Assembly: GCF_001602525.1 (NCBI RefSeq) | Contig: NZ_LSYT01000006.1 | Location: forward strand, 434,001 to 498,000 | Direction: 5' to 3' | DNA: 64,000 bases | DNA from: Flavobacterium chilense | GTDB lineage: Bacteria > Bacteroidota > Bacteroidia > Flavobacteriales > Flavobacteriaceae | In this document: in pieces, positions 44,628 through 54,103 of the stretch | Position numbering within the stretch: the stretch's first letter is position 1 | Layout of the letters: each line of letters starts with the position of its first letter | The notes under the pieces: model-generated | Database searches by the model: none | What the model was told of the DNA's origin: nothing | Seen by the model: only the letters and a program-made list of their open reading frames with translations | Translations under genes and position numbers: made by a program

Positions 44628-45141
44628 TTAAATTGATAATATTTGATATTTTTTTTTTAGACAAGTTTTAAAGCTGCTAAAAAAAAACTTTTATACACTC
44701 ATTTTACTTTTTTTTAAATGAAAAAAAGTGTGTCACTTCAACCGAAGTGAGAAATTATACTAGAAACTCGAAAATGTTTGGAGATTTTCTGCAAGGAATT
44801 ACTATTGTGATTTCTTTCCATAGAAATGATTAAGATTGAGCATAGGATAATTTTTGAACAGTATTTTTTCTTTTGTTTATGAATTTTTCATGGATATTTA
44901 AATATCTCAAGTTTTAATTCAAAGATTTGTTTAAAATCTTGTGTTTTACTCGTATTTCACCTCCGAAATTGAAAATTATAAGTTTCGGGCATTTTTTTAT
45001 GCTAAAATTTTACATTTTATATGTAAAATTAAAATTATGATTTAAAATTATAACTGAAATTAGTATTTGTGTTTTTCAATTGTAACTATAAATGCATCTT
45101 TGCCCTATCAAAATGAAATTTAAAAATAAAAATATAAAATT
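44628..45141. other. About 510-bp spacer upstream of asnB
   Basis: Very AT-rich and without a credible gene. It holds a degenerate dispersed repeat (44731-44828). I could not place an exact TAnnTTTG box in front of asnB; TAGTATTTG near 45062 is the closest, one base too long. Confidence 0.5.
44731..44828. repeat. Degenerate palindromic dispersed repeat
   Basis: Begins TGTCACTTCAACC and ends with GTGATTTCT...GAAATG; the arms GAGAAATTATACTAG and CTATTGTGATTTCT are imperfectly complementary. It resembles a palindromic spacer repeat (TGTCATTTCGACGAA...) that I recall from flavobacterial genomes, in decayed form. Confidence 0.45.
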
Positions 45142-46818
45142 ATGTGTGGAATTGTATGTGCCTTTGATCTAAAACAAAAAGCCGAAACCTTAAGACCTCA
45201 AGTATTAGAAATGTCTAAAATCATTCGTCACCGTGGACCAGACTGGAGCGGAATTTACAGCAATGATAAAGCAATTCTGTCTCACGAACGTTTGGCAATT
45301 GTAGATCCGGCTTCAGGAAAACAACCTTTATTTACAGAAGATAAAAAACTGGTTCTGGCTGCAAATGGCGAAATTTACAACCACAGAGAATTGCGTAAAC
45401 AATTTGAAGGAAAATATAACTTTCAGACTGAAAGTGATTGCGAAGTAATCCTGGCACTTTACAAAGAAAAAGGACCTCACTTTGTAGATGAAATGAACGG
45501 AATCTTCGGATTTGCCATTTATGATGTGGATAAAGATGAGTATTTTATTGCTCGTGATCATATGGGAATCATTCCGTTATACATTGGATGGGATCAGCAT
45601 GGAACTTTTTATGTAGCATCAGAATTGAAAGCTTTAGAAGGATATTGCACAAAAATCGAATTATTTCCTCCGGGACATTATATGACCAGTAAAGACGGCG
45701 AATTTGTACAATGGTACAAAAGAGACTGGACAGAATATGATGCTGTAAAAGATAATGTAACAAGTATTCCGGAAATCAAAAAAGCATTAGAAGCAGCAGT
45801 TCACAGACAATTAATGAGTGATGTTCCTTACGGAGTTTTACTTTCCGGAGGTTTAGATTCTTCTATCACTTCGGCTGTAGCCAAAAAATTTGCACAAAAA
45901 CGTATCGAGTCAGATGATACAACAGATGCCTGGTATCCGCAATTGCACTCGTTTTCAGTTGGTTTAGAAGGTTCTCCTGATTTAGCAGCGGCAAGAAAAG
46001 TAGCAGATCATATCGGAACAATTCACCACGAAATTAAATTTACCATTCAGGAAGGTTTAGATGCTGTTCGTGATGTAATTTATAACCTTGAAACCTATGA
46101 TGTAACTACTGTTAGAGCTTCAACTCCAATGTGGTTAATGGCGAGAGTTATCAAGTCAATGGGAATCAAAATGGTGTTATCAGGTGAAGGAGCAGATGAG
46201 TTGTTTGGAGGATATTTATATTTTCACAAAGCGCCAAACGCCAGAGAATTTCACGAAGAAAACGTTCGTAAATTAGGAAAACTTCATATGTACGATTGTT
46301 TACGTGCTAACAAAAGTTTGGCTGCATGGGGAATCGAAGGACGTGTTCCGTTCTTAGACAAAGAATTTATGGATGTTGCGATGCGCATCAACCCGCAGGA
46401 TAAAATGATCAACAAAGAACATCCTATGGAAAAATGGGTAGTTCGTAAAGCTTTTGAAGATATGTTGCCGGAAAGTGTTGCATGGAGACAAAAAGAACAA
46501 TTTTCTGATGGAGTAGGATACAGCTGGATTGATACTTTGAAAGAAGTGGTAGCCAGAGAAGTTTCGGATGAACAATTGGCAAATGCAAGATTTAAATTCC
46601 CATTGCAGACTCCAACTTCAAAAGAAGAATATTACTATCGTTCTATCTTTGCAGAACATTTTCCAAGCGATGCAGCAGCCTTATGTGTACCTCAGGAAGC
46701 CAGCGTAGCTTGTAGTACAAAAATTGCTTTAGAATGGGATGAAGCTTTCAAAAACATGAACGATCCGTCAGGAAGAGCGGTGGCAAGTGTTCATGATGAT
46801 GCTTACGCAAAAGCATAA
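45142..46818 (+). CDS. asnB: Asparagine synthetase B, glutamine-hydrolysing
   Basis: 558 aa. After removal of Met1 the N-terminus is CGIVCAF, giving the Cys nucleophile of a class II glutaminase. Its partners are intact: RLAIVD (Arg), ANGEIYNH (Asn-Gly-Glu) and ESDCEVI (Asp). The synthetase domain has LLSGGLDSSITSA (PPi loop), LSGEGADELFGGYLYF and EGRVPFLDKEF. It makes asparagine from aspartate, glutamine and ATP in the cytoplasm. A terminator follows at 46855, so the second paralogue downstream has its own transcript. Confidence 0.96.
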   Translation: MCGIVCAFDLKQKAETLRPQVLEMSKIIRHRGPDWSGIYSNDKAILSHERLAIVDPASGKQPLFTEDKKLVLAANGEIYNHRELRKQFEGKYNFQTESDCEVILALYKEKGPHFVDEMNGIFGFAIYDVDKDEYFIARDHMGIIPLYIGWDQHGTFYVASELKALEGYCTKIELFPPGHYMTSKDGEFVQWYKRDWTEYDAVKDNVTSIPEIKKALEAAVHRQLMSDVPYGVLLSGGLDSSITSAVAKKFAQKRIESDDTTDAWYPQLHSFSVGLEGSPDLAAARKVADHIGTIHHEIKFTIQEGLDAVRDVIYNLETYDVTTVRASTPMWLMARVIKSMGIKMVLSGEGADELFGGYLYFHKAPNAREFHEENVRKLGKLHMYDCLRANKSLAAWGIEGRVPFLDKEFMDVAMRINPQDKMINKEHPMEKWVVRKAFEDMLPESVAWRQKEQFSDGVGYSWIDTLKEVVAREVSDEQLANARFKFPLQTPTSKEEYYYRSIFAEHFPSDAAALCVPQEASVACSTKIALEWDEAFKNMNDPSGRAVASVHDDAYAKA

Positions 46819-46854
46819 ATAAGAATTTTTAGAATTAGTATATATTATTTTCGA

Positions 46855-46883
46855 AAGACGTTCTCAATCCTGAGGACGTTTTT
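46855..46883 (+). terminator. Rho-independent terminator of asnB
   Basis: A 12-bp stem with two G-T pairs (AAGACGTTCTCA / TGAGGACGTTTT), loop ATCC, ending in a run of five T. Lies 37 bp after the stop. The remaining spacer to 47133 holds only the -7 box at 46960. Confidence 0.75.
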
Positions 46884-46959
46884 CTTGTCTTAAAATGTTA
46901 AAGTGTATTATTTCAGTTACTTAAATTAATTTGTCACCCATTCGTTTGAGTTTCTTTTT

Positions 46960-46967
46960 TATATTTG
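46960..46967 (+). promoter_or_regulatory. Candidate -7 box of the second asnB
   Basis: TATATTTG, exact TAnnTTTG. It would give a leader of about 160 nt before the ATG at 47134. No TTG at the right spacing. Confidence 0.35.
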
Positions 46968-47133
46968 ACATTTGATCAGAATAAAATCAGATCAGCAATA
47001 TTTTAATGTCAGAATTGTAGGAAAGCAAAAAATAATATTTAGTTTTGTCTTCAATAGAAAATTTTAATGATTTTTTAATGTTGAACTTATTTTGGATTGG
47101 TGGAGAGGAGTAAAAAATAAAAAATAGGATAGT

Positions 47134-48750
47134 ATGTCTGGATTATTAGCTGTTATTGGTAAAGGAAAAGACCCACAACTTGTTAAAGAACTTTCTGCAA
47201 GAATGTCTCATCGTGGTCCTGATGAAAGTGATTTGCACATTATGGAAAATGGCAGTATCATTTGCCATGAAAGTTTGTCGATTATCGATTTAAAATCAGG
47301 TAAACAACCTATTCAGGGAACCAATAAAGCCTGGATGGTACATGATGGTGAAATCTACAACTATCAGGAATTAAAAGATACCATTTTAAAAGAACATACC
47401 TTTAGAACAAAATCAGATTCTGAAGTCATAGTGCATTTATATGAAGAATTTGGTTATAAGTTTTGTAATATGCTCGATGGTGATTTTGCCTTTGTAATTA
47501 TTGATGGTGATGATTATATAGTAGGAAGAGACCCAATAGGAGTAAAACCTTTGTATTACGGATTAGACGAAAGAGGAAGAATTTATTTTTCTTCTGAAAT
47601 GAAATCTATTGCAGATCAATGCAAATCATTTTCGACTTTTCCTCCGGGACATTATTATACTGCAAAAACTGGTTTTGTAAAATATTATCAGCCAGAATGC
47701 GAAGATCATAAAAAAGCAGTTGAAAGCTTAGACTTAGGCTTAATTCGGGAGAGTTTGATTGAGGCGGTTCGCAAGCGTCTGCTTAGCAACGTTCCTTTAG
47801 GAACTATTTTATCTGGAGGTTTGGATACTTCTTTGGTTTCTTCGATTGCTTCAAAGCTTTTGAAGGAAAAAGGCAGAAAATTGCATACATTTTCTATCGG
47901 TTTAAATGCGGATGCACCAGATAATATGGCGGCAAGAAAGGCAGCGGCATTTTTAGGAACAGAGCATCATGAAATTCATTTTTCTTTAGAAGAAGGAGTT
48001 AAGGTTCTGGAAAAAGTGATTTATTATATAGAAACATACGATATTATTTCTGTTCGTTCTAGTGTTCCAATGTATTTACTGTCAAAAGCAATTGCAGATC
48101 AGGGAATAAAAGTTCTTCTTTCAGGTGAAGGTGCGGATGAAATTTTTGGCGGACATTTATATTTTAGAAATGCTCCATCGACAGAAGCATTTCAAGATGA
48201 GACTATAGAAAGAGTACAAAAGCTTTTTACTGCCGATTTGTTGCGTGTTGATAAAACAACAATGGCGCATGGTTTAGAAGCTAGGGTTCCGTTTTTAGAT
48301 ACTTCATTTTTAGATGTTGCCATCCGAATCAAACCAGAAGAAAAACAGCCAAAAACTTATGATGGTATTGAAAAATACATTTTAAGAAAAGCATTTGATA
48401 CACCAGAAGATCCATATTTGCCAGCTGAGATTTTATGGCGTCAAAAAGAACAATTTTCTGATGGAGTTGGGTATAACTGGGTTGATGAATTAATTGAATA
48501 CTGTGCTGCTCAGGTTTCAGATGAACAATTAGCAGGCGCAAGTGTAGAATTTCCATATAATTCACCAACAACAAAAGAAGCCTATTTGTACAGATCAATC
48601 TTTCATAAATATTATCCGCAGGTAAGTGCAGCGCAAACAGTTCGAAAATGGATCCCAAAATGGCAGGATAATCCTGATCCTAGCGGAAGAGCCAATTCTG
48701 CTCACGTAAAAGCAGCTGCTGAAATTTCAAAATCAGGAGTAACAGTTTAG
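47134..48750 (+). CDS. AsnB paralogue with degenerate glutaminase site
   Basis: 538 aa, same two-domain layout as the preceding asnB. The N-terminus is MSGLLAVIG: the nucleophile Cys is Ser. In addition ERLAIVD has become ESLSIID (Arg to Ser), and ANGEIYN has become HDGEIYN (oxyanion-hole Asn to Asp). The synthetase half is conserved (LSGGLDTSLVSS, LSGEGADEIFGGHLYF, LEARVPFLD, WRQKEQFSDGVGYNW). I infer that it cannot hydrolyse glutamine and either uses free ammonia, takes ammonia from a partner, or adenylates another substrate. Confidence 0.88.
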   Translation: MSGLLAVIGKGKDPQLVKELSARMSHRGPDESDLHIMENGSIICHESLSIIDLKSGKQPIQGTNKAWMVHDGEIYNYQELKDTILKEHTFRTKSDSEVIVHLYEEFGYKFCNMLDGDFAFVIIDGDDYIVGRDPIGVKPLYYGLDERGRIYFSSEMKSIADQCKSFSTFPPGHYYTAKTGFVKYYQPECEDHKKAVESLDLGLIRESLIEAVRKRLLSNVPLGTILSGGLDTSLVSSIASKLLKEKGRKLHTFSIGLNADAPDNMAARKAAAFLGTEHHEIHFSLEEGVKVLEKVIYYIETYDIISVRSSVPMYLLSKAIADQGIKVLLSGEGADEIFGGHLYFRNAPSTEAFQDETIERVQKLFTADLLRVDKTTMAHGLEARVPFLDTSFLDVAIRIKPEEKQPKTYDGIEKYILRKAFDTPEDPYLPAEILWRQKEQFSDGVGYNWVDELIEYCAAQVSDEQLAGASVEFPYNSPTTKEAYLYRSIFHKYYPQVSAAQTVRKWIPKWQDNPDPSGRANSAHVKAAAEISKSGVTV

Positions 48751-48794
48751 AAACATCAAAAATAAATTCCAAAAACCAATTTGGAACCCAATAA

Positions 48795-48840
48795 TAAAAA
48801 ATCCGAAATGACATTTTAAATGTTGGTTTCGGATTTTTTA
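48795..48840 (+). terminator. Terminator after the second asnB
   Basis: TAAAAAATCCGAAA (48795-48808) pairs perfectly with TTTCGGATTTTTTA (48827-48840) across an 18-nt loop. The A and T tracts on the two sides make it usable from both directions. Confidence 0.75.
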
Positions 48841-48919
48841 TTATAAATACTTTTTTTAATTCACTCTGTTTTTGTTATTGAATTTTGCCTTTGTTTTTTG
48901 AATTTTAAAAGATTAGAAT

Positions 48920-48946
48920 TTGCTGTTAAGAAAAATACTATATTTG
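48920..48946 (+). promoter_or_regulatory. Candidate promoter of the M16 peptidase gene
   Basis: TTG (48920-48922), 16-nt spacer (slightly short), TATATTTG (48939-48946), 38 bp before the ATG. Confidence 0.4.
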
Positions 48947-48984
48947 ATTTACCAATAATTAACTAACCTTTTTAAATATAATCT

Positions 48985-51723
48985 ATGAGAAACTTATTGC
49001 TAAGTGGGATTTTGTATTGCTCACTTGTTTTGACGCCTTCAGTTTATGCACAAAAAAAGATTGAAACGCCCAAATACATTAAAAATATTGAAGGTGTAAA
49101 AGAATATTCTTTAAACAACGGACTAAAAGTACTCTTGATTCCAGATGCTTCACAAAGTAATATGATTGTAAATATTGTTTACAATGTAGGTTCCAGAAAT
49201 GAAGGTTATGGTGAGAAAGGGATGGCGCATTTATTAGAGCATATGTTATTTAAAAGCACTAAAAACCTCGGTGATATAAAAAAAATGCTTTCAGATAAAG
49301 GTGGAAATGCCAACGGAACCACCTGGCTTGACCGTACCAATTATTTCGAAGTTTTTCCTTCAAGCGACGAGAATTTAAAATGGAGCATTGAGATGGAAGC
49401 TGACAGAATGATCAATGCTACGATTCTGCAAACCGATCTGGATAAAGAATTTTCTGTAGTAAGAAATGAGTTTGAAATAGGCGAAAATAACCCTGATGGA
49501 GTTTTGCAGGAAAGAATACTTTCTGCAGCTTATTTGTGGCATAATTACGGAAAAAGTACCATTGGGAGTAAAGAAGATATTGAACGTGTAAAAGCAAACA
49601 GATTAAGATTTTTTTATGAGAAATATTATCAGCCCGATAATTCGACCTTAATAATTGCAGGAAAATTTGATGATAAAAAAGCCTTGCAATATGTAGGGCA
49701 ATATTTTGGTGCGATTTCAAAACCTAAACGAGTTTTAGATAAAACTTACACTATTGAGCCAGCTCAGGATGGTGAAAAATATATAGAGCTAAAAAGAGCA
49801 GGAGACAGTAAAAATGTTGGAGCCTTGTATCATACAGCGGCTTATGCAGATAAAGATTATGCTGCCATTGATGCCCTGGGTGAAATTTTAACTGCTGATC
49901 CGTCCGGATATTTGTATAAATCATTAGTAGAAACTCACAAAGTATCGAGTATTTACTATTGGCAGCCTACTACAAGAGATGCCAGTTTTGTATATTTTGG
50001 AGTAGCAGTTCCTAATGATAAAGATATTAAAGAAACAAAGGATATTGTAAGAGCAGAGTTAGACAAAATAGGAACGACTAAGTATACAGATGAAGATGTC
50101 AACAGAGCCAAAGCAAAGATTATTAAACAAATAGAAGGTGTAAAAAATAACACCATTTCGTTTGCTATCAATCTTACTGAAGTTATTGGAGCCGGAGATT
50201 ACAGATTAGGCTTTTTGTATCGTGATGCTATCGAGAATCTGACTAAAGAAGATATACAAAGAGTTGCTGAAAAATATTTTAGAAGTAATAACAGAACAGT
50301 AGGAATATTTATTCCTTCTAAAGACGAGCAAAGAGTAAAATCTGTAGAATATACAGATGAAGAAGTGCTTGCGCTCACAAAAGATTACAAAGGAAAAGCC
50401 TTAGAAAAAGAAGCAGCAGCATTTGAAGCTTCGATCAAAAATTTAAAGCAAAATTTTGTCGAAGGAAAACTAAGCAACGGAGCAAAATACGGACTGATTA
50501 AAAAAGAAATAAAAGGCGGAAAAGTTCAGGCTAGTTTTAGGTTTCCGGTGAGTAATGAAAAAGACTTAACCGGAAAAACAGATGCCGGCGGTATTCTGGC
50601 TCAATTGCTTAAAACAGGTACTAAAACTAAAACCAAAGAACAGATTCAGGACAAATTAGATCAGCTAAAATCCAGCATTAACTTTAATTTTTCAAGACAA
50701 ACTTTATCTGTAAATATTAGTACCTACAAAGAGAATTTTAAAGAAGTAATGGGGATTTTGGGAGACTTATTGGTGAATTCTACTTTTCCTGAAAATGAAT
50801 TGGCAAAAACAATCAGTGAGTATAATACCTATCTGGAATCTAATCTTAATGATCCGCAGTCAGTTGCTTTTACAGAAATAGCAAGACAGACTGCAAAATA
50901 TCCTAAAGAAAGTATTTTTTATACACCAACACTTCAGGAGCAAATTGATGCCTTTAAAAAGATTAAACAAACTGAAATAGTTGATTTCTATCAAAATATT
51001 TTAGGCGGAAATAACGGAGTTGGAAGTGTGGTAGGAGATCTGGATGCCAAATCAACAGTAGAAATCCTTGAAAATACTTTTGGCAAATGGAACTCTAAAT
51101 CAAAATACGAACAGGCGCTGCCAACTTATTTTGAAACAAATAAATTAGATAAAGACATCATTACTCCGGACAAAGAAAATGCCGTTGCTTTAGGGCGAAT
51201 AAGTTTTAAAATGGATAGAAATAGCCCTGATTATCCTGCATTTATTATGGCAAATGAAATATTAGGAAGCGGCGGATTTTTAAGTGCCAGAATCCCTATG
51301 AGACTTAGAGAAAAAGAAGGAATTAGTTACGGTGCAGGTTCGTATATTGATGTGCCAATTGTGAGTAATGTTGCTTCCTGGAGTTATTATGCTTTTTTAA
51401 ATCCAACCAAGAAAAATGCTGTTGAAACTGCTACAAAAGAAGAAATAGCAAAAGCATTAAAAGATGGGTTTACAGCAGAAGAATTAAAATCAAATTTGGT
51501 AAGCTGGCAAAACGAAAGAAAAACAAGACTTGGTGTAGATGATACTTTAATGAATCTCACAAATACTTATTTGCAATACGGAATTCCGCTTGATGATTAC
51601 GACACGCTGGAAAACAAAGTAAAAGCTTTAAAAGTAGAAGAAGTAAATACTGTTTTGAGAAAATACCTGAGTCTGGATAAAATGACCTCAATTTATGTAG
51701 GGGATTTTAATAAAAAACAATGA
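48985..51723 (+). CDS. M16-family zinc metallopeptidase
   Basis: 912 aa, secreted (signal peptide ending in PSVYAQ). Two M16 halves: the N-terminal one carries the inverted zinc motif HLLEH (H82-H86) in KGMAHLLEHMLFK and the distal Glu in VVRNEFEIGENNPDG. The C-terminal half (from about residue 480, LSNGAKYGLIKKEIKGGK) lacks HxxEH and should be the structural partner, with RLREKEGISYGAGSYID as the substrate-groove motif. Probably a periplasmic peptidase that degrades unfolded or small peptides. Confidence 0.92.
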   Translation: MRNLLLSGILYCSLVLTPSVYAQKKIETPKYIKNIEGVKEYSLNNGLKVLLIPDASQSNMIVNIVYNVGSRNEGYGEKGMAHLLEHMLFKSTKNLGDIKKMLSDKGGNANGTTWLDRTNYFEVFPSSDENLKWSIEMEADRMINATILQTDLDKEFSVVRNEFEIGENNPDGVLQERILSAAYLWHNYGKSTIGSKEDIERVKANRLRFFYEKYYQPDNSTLIIAGKFDDKKALQYVGQYFGAISKPKRVLDKTYTIEPAQDGEKYIELKRAGDSKNVGALYHTAAYADKDYAAIDALGEILTADPSGYLYKSLVETHKVSSIYYWQPTTRDASFVYFGVAVPNDKDIKETKDIVRAELDKIGTTKYTDEDVNRAKAKIIKQIEGVKNNTISFAINLTEVIGAGDYRLGFLYRDAIENLTKEDIQRVAEKYFRSNNRTVGIFIPSKDEQRVKSVEYTDEEVLALTKDYKGKALEKEAAAFEASIKNLKQNFVEGKLSNGAKYGLIKKEIKGGKVQASFRFPVSNEKDLTGKTDAGGILAQLLKTGTKTKTKEQIQDKLDQLKSSINFNFSRQTLSVNISTYKENFKEVMGILGDLLVNSTFPENELAKTISEYNTYLESNLNDPQSVAFTEIARQTAKYPKESIFYTPTLQEQIDAFKKIKQTEIVDFYQNILGGNNGVGSVVGDLDAKSTVEILENTFGKWNSKSKYEQALPTYFETNKLDKDIITPDKENAVALGRISFKMDRNSPDYPAFIMANEILGSGGFLSARIPMRLREKEGISYGAGSYIDVPIVSNVASWSYYAFLNPTKKNAVETATKEEIAKALKDGFTAEELKSNLVSWQNERKTRLGVDDTLMNLTNTYLQYGIPLDDYDTLENKVKALKVEEVNTVLRKYLSLDKMTSIYVGDFNKKQ

Positions 51724-51760
51724 AAAGGGAAAAATCTAATTTAAAGATTTTAAATTCATT

Positions 51761-51799
51761 AAAACCGAAATGCATTTTATATGTCATTTCGGTTTTTTT
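51761..51799 (+). terminator. Terminator after the M16 gene
   Basis: AAAACCGAAATG (51761-51772) pairs perfectly with CATTTCGGTTTT (51785-51796), 12-nt loop, then more T. Lies 37 bp after the stop. Confidence 0.8.
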
Positions 51800-51816
51800 A
51801 TAGAGACGATAAAGTT

Positions 51817-51903
51817 TATAATTTCGAATTTCTCAAAATTGAAATTTGATATTATTTTATGTTATTCCTATTTTGGAATTTGGAATTTGAGAAAATTAGA
51901 ATT
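51817..51903. repeat. GGAATTTGGAATTTG dispersed repeat
   Basis: TGGAATTTGGAATTTGAG with an imperfect inverted copy of its flank (AATTTCTCAAAATT) upstream. Non-coding, in the 328-bp spacer before gyrB, which otherwise holds the terminator at 51761 and the -7 box at 52006. Confidence 0.35.
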
Positions 51904-52005
51904 TAAAGTTGGCTTTTAGATTTATTTTTTGATAATTTAAGCAATTGTGTTAATAACTTAAGTGCTTTAAGTCGTATTTTAACGGATATATAATTTGCGT
52001 TTTTA

Positions 52006-52013
52006 TATATTTG
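52006..52013 (+). promoter_or_regulatory. -7 box of gyrB
   Basis: TATATTTG, exact TAnnTTTG match, 38 bp before the ATG at 52052. No TTG at standard spacing. Confidence 0.4.
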
Positions 52014-52051
52014 CGTGTTAGACAATAATTACATTTTTTAGAATAAATTAT

Positions 52052-53992
52052 ATGAGCGAAGAAATCAAGAAGAACAATTATTCAGCAGATAGTATTCAGG
52101 CATTAGAAGGAATGGAGCACGTAAGAATGCGTCCGTCGATGTATATTGGAGATGTAGGAGTTCGAGGGCTGCATCATTTGGTTTATGAAGTTGTTGATAA
52201 CTCTATTGATGAGGCCATGGGTGGACATTGTGATACAATTGGTGTTGCAATTAACGAAGATGGTTCAGTTACGGTTGAAGATAACGGACGTGGTATTCCG
52301 GTTGATTTACATAAAAAAGAAGGAGTTTCTGCACTTGAGGTAGTAATGACTAAAATTGGAGCCGGAGGTAAATTTGATAAAGATTCTTATAAAGTTTCCG
52401 GAGGTTTACACGGAGTAGGGGTTTCAGTTGTAAATGCCCTTTCTGTTCATATGAAATCAACTGTTTTTAGAGAAGGAAAAATCTATGAGCAGGAATATGA
52501 AAGAGGAAAATCATTATATCCGGTAAAACAAATTGGAGAAACAGATAAAAGAGGTACACGTCAGACATTTTACCCTGATAATACCATTTTTACCCAAACT
52601 ACAGAGTTCTCCTATGATACTTTATCAGCCCGTATGCGTGAACTTTCGTTCCTAAACAAAGGAATCACGATCACATTTACAGATAAAAGAGAAGTGGATG
52701 AAAAAGGCGAATTTAGAAGCGAAGTGTTTCATTCTGATGAAGGTCTTAAAGAATACATTCGTTATTTAGACGGAAACCGTGAGCCAATTATTTCTCACGT
52801 AATCAGCATGGATCACGAAAAAGGTGAAATTCCGGTTGAGGTTGCCCTGATTTATAATACAAGTTATACAGAGAATATTTTCTCTTATGTAAATAATATC
52901 AACACACACGAAGGAGGAACGCATTTGCAAGGTTTTAGAAGTGGTTTAACAAGAACCCTTAAAAAATATGCCGATGCATCCGGAATGTTAGATAAATTAA
53001 AGTTCGAGATTGCAGGAGATGACTTCCGTGAAGGGTTAACGGCAATTATTTCTGTAAAAGTTGCAGAACCACAATTCGAAGGACAAACAAAAACAAAATT
53101 AGGAAACAGAGAAGTAGTTTCTCCGGTTTCTCAGGCTGTTGGAGAAATGTTAGAGAATTATTTGGAAGAAAATCCAAATGATGCCCGAATCATTATTCAA
53201 AAAGTTATTTTGGCTGCTCAGGCACGTCACGCGGCGAAAAAAGCGCGTGAAATGGTACAACGTAAAACCGTTATGGGCGGCGGCGGATTGCCAGGAAAAC
53301 TTTCAGATTGTTCTGAGCAGGATCCGGCAAGATGTGAGGTTTACCTGGTCGAGGGAGATTCGGCAGGTGGAACTGCAAAACAAGGACGTGACCGTAATTT
53401 TCAGGCGATTTTACCGCTTCGTGGTAAGATTTTGAACGTAGAAAAAGCAATGCACCATAAGGTATTTGAAAACGAAGAGATTCGTAATATTTTTACCGCT
53501 TTGGGTGTAACTGTTGGAACTGCAGAAGACAGTAAAGCATTAAACCTTGAAAAACTAAGATATCATAAAGTAATCATCATGTGTGATGCCGATGTCGATG
53601 GTAGTCACATTTCTACCTTAATATTAACGTTCTTCTTCCGTTTCATGAAAGAGCTTATCGAAGAAGGTCACGTTTACATCGCAGCACCACCTTTATACTT
53701 AGTTAAAAAAGGACAAAAGAAAGAATATGCATGGAATGACGTTCAACGTGATCAGGCGAACGAAAGAATGGGAGGAAGTGCTGCTATTCAACGTTATAAA
53801 GGTCTTGGAGAGATGAATGCGGAGCAGTTGTGGGAAACTACAATGGATCCTAACTTCAGAACTTTACGTCAGGTAACTATTGAAAGTCTGGCAGAAGCCG
53901 ACAGGGTTTTCTCAATGTTAATGGGAGATGAGGTTCCGCCACGTAGAGAGTTCATCGAGAAAAATGCAGTTTATGCAAATATCGATGCATAA
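52052..53992 (+). CDS. gyrB: DNA gyrase subunit B
   Basis: 646 aa. GHKL ATPase: EVVDNSIDEAM, VEDNGRGIPVDLH, KVSGGLHGVGVSVVNALS. Transducer region with QTKTKLGN. Toprim: YLVEGDSAGGTAKQGRDR, PLRGKILNVEKA, MCDADVDGSHI. C-terminal QRYKGLGEMNAEQLWETTM. It powers negative supercoiling with GyrA in the cytoplasm. The length and the absence of a large insert in the C-terminal domain fit gyrase of Bacteroidota; parE is less likely given the MRPSMYIGD and FEGQTKTKLGN context. Confidence 0.95.
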   Translation: MSEEIKKNNYSADSIQALEGMEHVRMRPSMYIGDVGVRGLHHLVYEVVDNSIDEAMGGHCDTIGVAINEDGSVTVEDNGRGIPVDLHKKEGVSALEVVMTKIGAGGKFDKDSYKVSGGLHGVGVSVVNALSVHMKSTVFREGKIYEQEYERGKSLYPVKQIGETDKRGTRQTFYPDNTIFTQTTEFSYDTLSARMRELSFLNKGITITFTDKREVDEKGEFRSEVFHSDEGLKEYIRYLDGNREPIISHVISMDHEKGEIPVEVALIYNTSYTENIFSYVNNINTHEGGTHLQGFRSGLTRTLKKYADASGMLDKLKFEIAGDDFREGLTAIISVKVAEPQFEGQTKTKLGNREVVSPVSQAVGEMLENYLEENPNDARIIIQKVILAAQARHAAKKAREMVQRKTVMGGGGLPGKLSDCSEQDPARCEVYLVEGDSAGGTAKQGRDRNFQAILPLRGKILNVEKAMHHKVFENEEIRNIFTALGVTVGTAEDSKALNLEKLRYHKVIIMCDADVDGSHISTLILTFFFRFMKELIEEGHVYIAAPPLYLVKKGQKKEYAWNDVQRDQANERMGGSAAIQRYKGLGEMNAEQLWETTMDPNFRTLRQVTIESLAEADRVFSMLMGDEVPPRREFIEKNAVYANIDA

Positions 53993-54009
53993 TAAAAATT
54001 AATATTTTC

Positions 54010-54053
54010 AATTCGTTTAATTGTTTAAATTTACTTAAACGATTAAACGAATT
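54010..54053 (+). terminator. Long hairpin after gyrB, repeat-derived
   Basis: AATTCGTTTAATTGTTTAA (54010-54028) pairs over 19 bp with one G-T against 54035-54053; loop of 6 nt. No T tract. The arms belong to the same GATTAAACGA family that flanks the four-helix-bundle gene at 61.5-62.0 kb. Confidence 0.55.
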
Positions 54054-54103
54054 GTCGATTTATAAAACAAACAAATTAATTAATAACCGATAAAGTATAA
54101 AAT

